Shown one piece after another: positions 1 through 5,250 of a stretch of 9,127 bases of DNA. Source of the DNA: JBGPFS01 sp041483455 (GTDB taxonomy: Bacteria > Chloroflexota > Limnocylindria > Limnocylindrales > CSP1-4). The stretch spans positions 1 to 9,127 of the forward strand of contig JBGPFS010000087.1 of the NCBI GenBank assembly GCA_041483455.1, read 5' to 3'. The position numbers were made by a program, and so were the translations under genes. Below the pieces are notes generated by a model. It ran no database searches. It had not been told where the DNA came from and saw nothing but the letters and a program-made list of their open reading frames with translations. The first letter of the stretch is position 1; each line of letters begins with the position of its first letter.

Positions 1-1
1 C

Positions 2-289
2 GCGATCGCCGACTGGCCGCTGCTCAATGCGCTGGTGAACACCGCGGCCGGGGCGACCTGGGTGAGCATCCACCACGGCGGTGGGACCGGGATCGGCTAC
101 AGCCAGCACGCCGGGATGGTCGTCGTCGCCGACGGCACGGACCTCGCGGCCAGGAAGCTCGAGCGGGTCCTCACGACGGACCCGGGGATGGGCGTGGTCC
201 GCCACGTCGACGCCGGCTACGAGCGGGCGATCGAGGTCGCCCGCGAGCGCGGCATCCGGATCCCGATGCTGGCCGAGCCGGAGGGCTGA
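2..289 (+). CDS. hutU: Urocanate hydratase (urocanase), C-terminal end only
   Basis: This is the last 95 codons of urocanase, cut by the left window edge and ending at a TGA. The enzyme adds water to urocanate to give 4-imidazolone-5-propionate, the second step of histidine breakdown, in the cytoplasm with tightly bound NAD+. The visible part carries the family's conserved C-terminal block: WPLLNALVNTAAGATWVS, then HHGGGTGIGYSQHAGM and VVVADGTD, then DPGMGVVRHVDAGYE. All match the usual spacing of bacterial HutU. The reading frame is open to the window edge, so the gene starts outside. ftcD and hutI lie on the same strand 1.5 kb downstream, beyond a convergent exporter gene, which supports a hut locus. 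The stop is only 6 bp from the stop of that convergent gene. The identity is close to certain. Confidence 0.96.
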   Translation, partial: AIADWPLLNALVNTAAGATWVSIHHGGGTGIGYSQHAGMVVVADGTDLAARKLERVLTTDPGMGVVRHVDAGYERAIEVARERGIRIPMLAEPEG

Positions 290-295
290 ACTTCT

Positions 296-1708
296 TCAGT
301 CGAGCGGGTGGTCGGGGCGCGTCGCGGCCCGGTCGGCCTCCGGCAGATCGTCCTGAGCCGGGGCGTCGACCGCCGCGGTCTCGCTCACCGCGGTCTCGCT
401 CGCCGGAGACGGGATCCGCCTGAGCGAACGGACCGGCGAGAAGAGCAGGGGCACGAACGCGAAGCAGCCGAGGACGCCACCGACGAAGACGGTATCGCGG
501 ACCCCGATCGTGCTGGCCAGGACGCCGCCCACGATCTGGCCGATCGGGATCGTCCCCCAGACGAGGAAGCGCATCGTGGCGTTCATCCGGCCCTGGAGTC
601 GCTCCGGCGTGATCGCCTGGCGCAGGCTCACCTGGTTGATGTTGTAGACGACACCGGCCAGCCCGCCGATGAAGACGGAGGCGATGAGCAGGACCACCGC
701 GGTCGCAGGCTGGGCGAACGCCGCCAGGAGGACCGCCGGTCCGCCGATCGCGATCGACCAGAGGATCGTCCGGCCGACCCCGATCCGTTCGGCGACCCGG
801 CCCGAGATCAGCGCCCCGACGAGGACGCCGACGCTGCCGACTCCGCCGATGAGTCCGACCAGCGGCGGGGTCAGCTCGAGCGTCCGGTAGGCGAAGTAGG
901 TGAACGTGGCGAAGGCGATGTTGCTGAACAGGTTGGACAGGCCCGTCGCCGCGGCGATGTAGCGCAGGTACTCGTGGCCCAGGACGTAATGGAGACCTTC
1001 CGCGATCTCCGCGCGGATGCCCGTGGCGGGACCAGCCCCAGCCGTCGTCGCACCCGAGCCCGCCTCGGCCATTGCCGTCTCCGTCACGGGCCTGCCCCGT
1101 CCGCGTTCCCCTCGCGGCTCGCGTTTCCGGATGGCGTAGATCAACCCGCCCGAGCCGAAGAAGCTGAGCGCGTCGAGGATCACCGCGAGCGGTGCCGTCA
1201 GCAGCCCGACCAGGCCGCCGCCCAGGGGCTGGCCGAGGATCTGGGCCGCCGAACCGCTGACCTGGAGCTTCGAGTTCCCGTCGACCAGGTCCTCCGCGTC
1301 CAGGATCGCCGGGAGGAACGACTGGTCGGCCACGTCGAAGAAGACGGTCAGGAACCCGTTCACGAAGCCGACCGCGTAGAGCTGCCAGATCGACAGGACC
1401 CCGAGCTGATAGGCGATCGGGATCGACAGGAGCGAGACCGCCCGGCCGAAGTCGCCGGTCACGAGGATGAGCCGGCGGGGGAGCCGGTCGACCCAGGCCC
1501 CGGCCGGCAGGGTGAACAGGAGGAACGGCAGGAACTCGACCGTCCCCAGGAGGGCGACCTGGAACGGGGCCGCGTCGAGGAAGAAGATGGCCACCACGGG
1601 GATCGCCACCAGGCTGACCTGGGTGCCGAACAGGCTGATCGTCGCGGCGACCCAGAGCTTCAGGAAGTCGGAGTTGCGGACCAGGAGGTTGCGGGGAGCG
1701 GTCGTCAC
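296..1708 (-). CDS. MFS transporter, MFS_3 / EntS-like efflux family
   Basis: A 470-residue membrane protein of the major facilitator superfamily, with hydrophobic segments in two bundles (about residues 15-190 and 240-425) consistent with 12 helices. The loop signature GAWVDRLPRR (70-79) follows helix 2, and a second-half counterpart GRVAERIGVGRT lies at 303-314. The segment SLRQAITPERLQGRMNATMR (361-380) is typical of the MFS_3 group, which includes enterobactin exporter EntS and macrolide efflux proteins. The central loop (193-236) is a low-complexity Gly/Ala/Thr/Arg linker, and the tail (427-470) is hydrophilic. The start is GTG at 1708, preceded by GAGGTG 4 nt upstream; ATG is not available there. 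Substrate is unknown. Proton-driven drug or metabolite export is inferred from the family. It runs against the hut genes and may be unrelated to histidine use. A promoter and palindrome lie upstream. Confidence 0.93.
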   Translation of the reverse strand: MTTAPRNLLVRNSDFLKLWVAATISLFGTQVSLVAIPVVAIFFLDAAPFQVALLGTVEFLPFLLFTLPAGAWVDRLPRRLILVTGDFGRAVSLLSIPIAYQLGVLSIWQLYAVGFVNGFLTVFFDVADQSFLPAILDAEDLVDGNSKLQVSGSAAQILGQPLGGGLVGLLTAPLAVILDALSFFGSGGLIYAIRKREPRGERGRGRPVTETAMAEAGSGATTAGAGPATGIRAEIAEGLHYVLGHEYLRYIAAATGLSNLFSNIAFATFTYFAYRTLELTPPLVGLIGGVGSVGVLVGALISGRVAERIGVGRTILWSIAIGGPAVLLAAFAQPATAVVLLIASVFIGGLAGVVYNINQVSLRQAITPERLQGRMNATMRFLVWGTIPIGQIVGGVLASTIGVRDTVFVGGVLGCFAFVPLLFSPVRSLRRIPSPASETAVSETAAVDAPAQDDLPEADRAATRPDHPLD

Positions 1709-1767
1709 GCGGCACCTCGTGAGCCGTCCACGGGCCCGCCGATCGCGGGCGGCTGGAACGGGCGCGA

Positions 1768-1785
1768 GTTAGTGTATCGTCTAAC
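1768..1785. promoter_or_regulatory. Imperfect palindrome, operator-like, over the MFS -10 box
   Basis: GTTAGACGATACACTAAC (- strand) has perfect 5-bp outer arms, GTTAG and CTAAC, and a matching central AT, with mismatches in between. It covers the -10 box of the exporter promoter and part of the spacer. A repressor bound here would block that promoter. TetR-family regulators often control MFS exporters through palindromes of this size, but no regulator gene is in the window, so the binding protein is a guess. The site is also about 65 bp upstream of ftcD and could affect both divergent genes. Confidence 0.35.
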
Positions 1786-1798
1786 ATGGCGAAGTCAA
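1771..1798 (-). promoter_or_regulatory. Sigma-70-type promoter for the MFS exporter gene
   Basis: Reading the - strand, TTGACT (1798-1793, 5 of 6 to TTGACA) is followed after 16 bp by TACACT (1776-1771, 4 of 6 to TATAAT). This AT-richer patch stands out in otherwise GC-rich DNA. It predicts a transcript start near 1764 and a leader of about 55 nt. The leader contains a small perfect hairpin, GCGGGC/GCCCGC (arms 1745-1750 and 1734-1739). Seen directly: the boxes and spacing. Promoter activity is inferred. Confidence 0.5.
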
Positions 1799-1850
1799 TG
1801 GACGAACACGGGAGCCGGCGGCACCAGGGCGGACCTGTCACGATGCGGCC

Positions 1851-2831
1851 ATGACGGAGCCGTCCCGGAAGCTCGTGGAATGCGTCCCGAACTTCTCCGA
1901 GGGGCGCCGGCTGGAGGTGATCGACCGGCTCTCGGCGGCCGTGGCCGGCACGCCCGGTGTCCTCCTGCTCGACCGCACGTCCGACCCCAGTCACAACCGG
2001 ACCGTGCTGACGATGGCCGGCGACGCGGAGGCCGTGTTCGGTGCGATGGAGCGCGCGGTCGCGGTCGCGATCGACGAGATCGACATGGAGCACCAGACGG
2101 GCGAGCACCCGCGGATCGGCGCGGTCGACGTCGTGCCGTTCGTGCCCCTCGGCGACACGAGCCTCGCCGAGTGCATCGAGCTCGCCCGACGGTTCGGCGC
2201 CCGGATCGCGGAGCGGTTCGACCTGCCGGTCTACCTGTATGCCGCGGCCGCCACGCGGGCCGATCGGGTGAAGCTGGCCGACGTCCGGCGGGGCCAGTAC
2301 GAGGGCCTGAAGACGGAGATCGGGCACCCCGGCCGGGAGCCCGACTTCGGCCCGGCGCGGCTCCATCCCCGAGCCGGGGCGACGGCGGTCGGCGCCCGAC
2401 CGTTCCTGATCGCCTACAACATCAACCTCGCCTCGGAGGACCTCGAGCTGGCCAAGCGGATCGCCCGGCGGGTCCGCGAATCCGGGGGCGGCCTGCCGAA
2501 GGTCCAGGCGAACGGTTTCTGGCTCGATGACCTCGGCTGCGCCCAGGTGTCGATGAACCTCCTCGATTTCTCGGTCACCCCGCTCTGGCTGGTCTGGGAG
2601 GCGGTCCGGGACGAGGCCGCCGACGACGGGGTCGAGCTGCGGGAGTCCGAGCTCATCGGTCTCTGTCCGCTGGCCGCCTTCCTCGACGTCGCCGACCGCG
2701 CCGGGGCCGACCCGGCCGCGCCGATCGAGGAGCGCCTGGCGGCGGCCGCCGCGTTTCTCCGACTGCGCGACTTCTCGCCGCTCCAGGCGCTCGAGCTTCG
2801 GCTCGCGGCGGCCCGCGGCGAGCCTCGTTGA
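1851..2831 (+). CDS. ftcD: Glutamate formimidoyltransferase (monofunctional)
   Basis: A cytoplasmic enzyme of 326 residues that moves the formimino group from N-formimino-L-glutamate to tetrahydrofolate, giving glutamate and 5-formimino-THF. It opens with LVECVPNFSEG (8-18), the hallmark of the N-terminal formiminotransferase domain (to about 180). The C-terminal domain follows, including NINLASEDLELAKRIA and, near the end, ELIGLCPLAAFLD. The loop TGEHPRIGAVDVVPF holds His86, equivalent to catalytic His82 of the mammalian enzyme. No cyclodeaminase domain is fused, unlike in animal FTCD, so a separate cyclodeaminase (FchA type) would be needed to finish the folate step; none is seen here. The ATG at 1851 is the first usable start in frame. 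Its Shine-Dalgarno match is poor (GGCGGA, about 14 nt upstream). hutI follows 33 bp later on the same strand, probably as one operon. Confidence 0.95.
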   Translation: MTEPSRKLVECVPNFSEGRRLEVIDRLSAAVAGTPGVLLLDRTSDPSHNRTVLTMAGDAEAVFGAMERAVAVAIDEIDMEHQTGEHPRIGAVDVVPFVPLGDTSLAECIELARRFGARIAERFDLPVYLYAAAATRADRVKLADVRRGQYEGLKTEIGHPGREPDFGPARLHPRAGATAVGARPFLIAYNINLASEDLELAKRIARRVRESGGGLPKVQANGFWLDDLGCAQVSMNLLDFSVTPLWLVWEAVRDEAADDGVELRESELIGLCPLAAFLDVADRAGADPAAPIEERLAAAAAFLRLRDFSPLQALELRLAAARGEPR

Positions 2832-2864
2832 GCACGGCCCCGAGCGGCGACCCGTGAGCCCGCG

Positions 2865-4241
2865 ATGACGCTCCGGGTGATCGAAGGCGGCCGGACCGAC
2901 GCCGCCTCGGGCGGCCTGCTCGTCTTCGGCGCGACCGAGATCGCGACGCTCGCCGGTGGGCTCCGGCGGGGGTCGGCCCAGGCCGACGCCGCGATCCTGC
3001 GGGCGGACGACCAGTCCACGGGCTCCGCCGGACGTTCGGGCGCCGCCGACGCTCCGGCGATCGCGACGTGGGGCGAGCGGATCGTGGCGGTCGGCCCGCG
3101 AGCCGAGGTCGAGGCCGCCGTCGGGGCCGAGGGCCTGCCGCTCGCGCGGTTCGCCCGGATCGATGCGGGCGGGGGCCTCGTGACGCCCGGGCTCGTCGAT
3201 CCCCACACCCATCTCCTGTTCGGCGGGAGCCGCGAGGGGGAGCTCCTCCTCCGCCAGCGCGGGGCGGGCTACCTGGAGATCCTCGCTGCGGGCGGCGGGA
3301 TCCTCTCGACCGTGGCCGCGACGCGCGCCGCGACGGCGGAGGACCTGCTGGCCCACGGCCATCGCTGGCTCGACGAGATGCTCGGCCACGGGGTCACCAC
3401 CATCGAGGCGAAGTCAGGCTACGGCCTGGACCGGGCGACCGAGCTCCGGCTCCTGGATGTCGCCTACCAGCTCGGGCGGGATGGCCCGATCGACGTCCTG
3501 CCGACCTGGCTCGGGGCGCACGCGGTCCCGCTCGAGTTCCGCGACCGGCGCGATCCGACGGAGGCGTACCTCCGCCACCTCATCGATGAGCAGCTGCCCG
3601 GCGTGGCGGCCCAGGGCCGCGCGCGCTTCGCCGACGTCTTCTGCGAGCGGGGCGTCTTCAGCCCGGACCAGAGCCGGCGGATCCTGCTCGCGGCCGAGGG
3701 GTTCGGGATGCGCCCGCGGCTCCATGCCGATGAGATCGTGCCGTCCGGCGGGGCCGAGCTTGCGGCCGAGATCGGCGCGCTGTCGGCGGACCACCTCGCG
3801 ACCCCGTCCGAGGCGGGCATCGAGGCGCTGGCGACGGCCGCGGCATCCGACCGGCCCGTGGTGGCCACCCTCCTGCCGGCGACGACCTGGTTCCTGATGC
3901 ACGACGAATACGCGCCCGCCCGAACGCTCATCGAGCGCGGGGTCCCGGTGGCCCTCGGGACGGACTTCAACCCCGGGACGTCGCCGACGGCGAGCCTGCC
4001 CCTGGTGATGACCGTGGCCTGCCTCGCGCTCCGCCTGACGCCGGCTGAGGCCCTCGCGGCGGTCACGATCAACGCGGCTCACGCCCTGGGGCTCGGCGAC
4101 GAGATCGGCGCCCTCGAGCCCGGGCGGCTCGCCGACCTCGCGATCTGGCGGGTGCCGAGCGTCGATCAGCTGCCTTACTGGCCGGCCGCGGATCTCATCC
4201 GGTCGGTGGTGAAGCGCGGCCGGGTCGTCCTCGGGCGCTGA
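2865..4241 (+). CDS. hutI: Imidazolonepropionase
   Basis: An amidohydrolase-fold metalloenzyme that opens the ring of 4-imidazolone-5-propionate to give N-formimino-L-glutamate, the substrate of FtcD encoded just upstream. Metal and active-site residues can be placed: VDPHTH gives His114 and His116, AKSGYGL (182-188) and WLGAHAVP (His219) flank the substrate pocket, HADE gives His287 and Glu290, SADH gives His310, and GTDFNPGTSP gives Asp367. The spacing from His287 to Glu290 and His310 equals that of His249, Glu252 and His272 in Bacillus subtilis HutI. At 458 residues it is longer than the usual 400-420. The excess lies at about residues 32-66, an Ala/Gly/Ser-rich stretch in the N-terminal beta domain before TWGERIVAVG. 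The ATG has only a weak Shine-Dalgarno sequence, so translation may depend on coupling to ftcD. Confidence 0.96.
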   Translation: MTLRVIEGGRTDAASGGLLVFGATEIATLAGGLRRGSAQADAAILRADDQSTGSAGRSGAADAPAIATWGERIVAVGPRAEVEAAVGAEGLPLARFARIDAGGGLVTPGLVDPHTHLLFGGSREGELLLRQRGAGYLEILAAGGGILSTVAATRAATAEDLLAHGHRWLDEMLGHGVTTIEAKSGYGLDRATELRLLDVAYQLGRDGPIDVLPTWLGAHAVPLEFRDRRDPTEAYLRHLIDEQLPGVAAQGRARFADVFCERGVFSPDQSRRILLAAEGFGMRPRLHADEIVPSGGAELAAEIGALSADHLATPSEAGIEALATAAASDRPVVATLLPATTWFLMHDEYAPARTLIERGVPVALGTDFNPGTSPTASLPLVMTVACLALRLTPAEALAAVTINAAHALGLGDEIGALEPGRLADLAIWRVPSVDQLPYWPAADLIRSVVKRGRVVLGR

Positions 4242-4250
4242 GCCTGGAGC

Positions 4251-4283
4251 CTCGGGCGCCCCATCGCCGTCCTGGGTCCCGAG
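4251..4283. terminator. Weak stem-loop between convergent hutI and MBL genes
   Basis: The 65-bp gap between two convergent genes holds CTCGGG (4251-4256) paired with CCCGAG (4278-4283) across a 21-nt loop. The decamer CCTCGGGCGC occurs twice, at 4229-4238 (inside the hutI end) and 4250-4259. There is no T-run on either strand, so this is at best a weak or Rho-assisted termination signal. Position is the main argument for it. Confidence 0.15.
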
Positions 4284-4306
4284 CCGCGAGCCTGGGCGGC
4301 CGGCGG

Positions 4307-4981
4307 TCAGACCTTCCCGCGCGACTCCAGCAGGACGGTGGTCGTCTCGTCGGGCAGACCGGACAGGCTGATCGTCAGCTTCGGCTGGGGTGCCCCCGGC
4401 GTCGAGCCCATCTCGTGGAGGAACTTGGCCAGGGCCTCGTCGCAGTCGGCCTCGACCTCGCAGACCGGCATCGGGACGACGATCCGCGGGTCCAGCTGGG
4501 CGATCAGCTCGGCGGCCCGGGTCGGGGCGAGGCTGCCGCCGATGGGCACGCAGGCGATGTCGACCGGGCCGATGTCGGCCAGCTTCTCCTCGGTCAGCAG
4601 GTGGCCGATGTCGCCCAGGTGGATCGTATGCATCCCGTCGAGCTCGACGACGAACGCCGTCTGGCGGCCGCGCTGGGCGCCCCGGGCGTCGTCCCGGTAG
4701 GTCCGGACTCCCGTCAGGAGGACGTGCCGGACCTCGTACTCGCCCGGCCCGTCCAGGACGAACGCCTCCTCGAGGCTGGCCGGGATGAGCGTTCGACCGT
4801 CGCGCGCGACCTTGCCCTTCGCCCTGGAGAGCGGAGTGTCGTCCGGGTGGCTGAACGTGACGATCTCGCCGGTGATCCCGCGCCCGGTCGGCCCGACGAC
4901 CGCCTGGTACGGGTCCGCGACGACGACTGCATCCCGACCCTTGAGCCGGACGCAGGTGCGCCCGTACCAGCTGAGTTCCAT
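4307..4981 (-). CDS. MBL-fold metallo-hydrolase-like protein with degenerate metal site
   Basis: A 224-residue protein of the metallo-beta-lactamase fold, closest in layout to the UlaG-like/Lactamase_B_3 branch. Recognisable landmarks are MELSWYGRTCVRL at the N terminus, ADPYQ (22-26), DGPGEYEV (77-84), HLGDIGHLLTEEKL (121-134), DIACVPIGG (141-149) and DPRIVVPMPV (164-173). In relatives of this type the first landmark usually reads WYGHSC, the metal loop has a second histidine, and the last reads PMHY. Here they read WYGRTC (Arg8), FSHPDDTPL with only His45, and PMPV (Pro172). His121, Asp124 and His127 remain. No signal peptide is seen, so it is cytoplasmic. A hydrolase reaction is therefore doubtful, and a binding or structural role is possible. 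The ATG lacks a Shine-Dalgarno match. CAGAAT, 7 nt upstream, could be a -10 box of a leaderless transcript. No neighbour explains its role. Confidence 0.85.
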   Translation of the reverse strand: MELSWYGRTCVRLKGRDAVVVADPYQAVVGPTGRGITGEIVTFSHPDDTPLSRAKGKVARDGRTLIPASLEEAFVLDGPGEYEVRHVLLTGVRTYRDDARGAQRGRQTAFVVELDGMHTIHLGDIGHLLTEEKLADIGPVDIACVPIGGSLAPTRAAELIAQLDPRIVVPMPVCEVEADCDEALAKFLHEMGSTPGAPQPKLTISLSGLPDETTTVLLESRGKV

Positions 4982-5250
4982 CGTCGGGATTCTGACACAG
5001 CGGCCTCACCCCCGCCTCACCGTCCCCCTCGTGGCGGCCCCGACCGAGGCGGCCGACCCCGAAAACGGGAAGACCGGGAGCGCCTGCCCAATCGGCGCTC
5101 CCGGTCGGAGGGAGGGAGGATGGAACGTGACGCATCGTCGGTTCCGTGGAGAACGGTAGCGGGCCCGGATTCAGGAACGACGCCCGGAACGGTTAAGAAA
5201 GGGACATTCCGGCCGGGAAGGGACCATCGGCCAGGCGACGAGCGGAGCCC
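4982..5250. other. Non-coding divergent gap with stem-loops and GGAACG repeats
   Basis: This 269-bp stretch separates the divergent MBL and lipoprotein genes. It holds a small hairpin CCCG-AAAA-CGGG around 5058-5069, a perfect 13-bp stem-loop at 5072-5106, and a polypurine run GGAGGGAGGGAGG (5107-5119). The motif GGAACG occurs at 5122-5127, 5174-5179 and 5186-5191, with an inverted copy GTTCCG at 5141-5146. The AT-richer patch GGTTAAGAAAGGGACATTCC (5191-5210) lies before the lipoprotein gene, but I could not find a matched -35/-10 pair. A 50-codon open frame (5120-5272) also crosses it; its low third-position GC argues against coding. Confidence 0.5.
5072..5106. repeat. Perfect 13-bp inverted repeat (strong stem-loop)
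   Basis: GACCGGGAGCGCC (5072-5084) and GGCGCTCCCGGTC (5094-5106) are exact reverse complements around the 9-nt loop TGCCCAATC. This is the strongest local secondary structure in the window outside genes. On the + strand it is followed by a polypurine run, not T's. On the - strand it is followed by CTTCCCGTTTTC, a weak T-run, so a terminator reading leftwards is possible, but no - strand gene ends here. A leader-RNA element for the lipoprotein gene is the other option. Confidence 0.5.

Noticed and set aside
171..3389. A 1072-codon open frame on the - strand across hutU, the exporter, ftcD and part of hutI
   Set aside because: The product is Arg/Gly/Pro/Asp-rich low-complexity sequence with no recognisable domain. 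It overlaps four well-supported genes in other frames, as expected in high-GC DNA where stop codons are rare.
3414..5135. A 573-codon - strand frame over hutI and the MBL gene
   Set aside because: It is Arg/Gly/Pro-rich with no domain, and is antisense to hutI and out of frame with the MBL gene.
5122..5140. ECF sigma promoter from GGAAC plus CGTC
   Set aside because: The spacing between the two motifs is 9-10 bp, not the roughly 16 bp expected.
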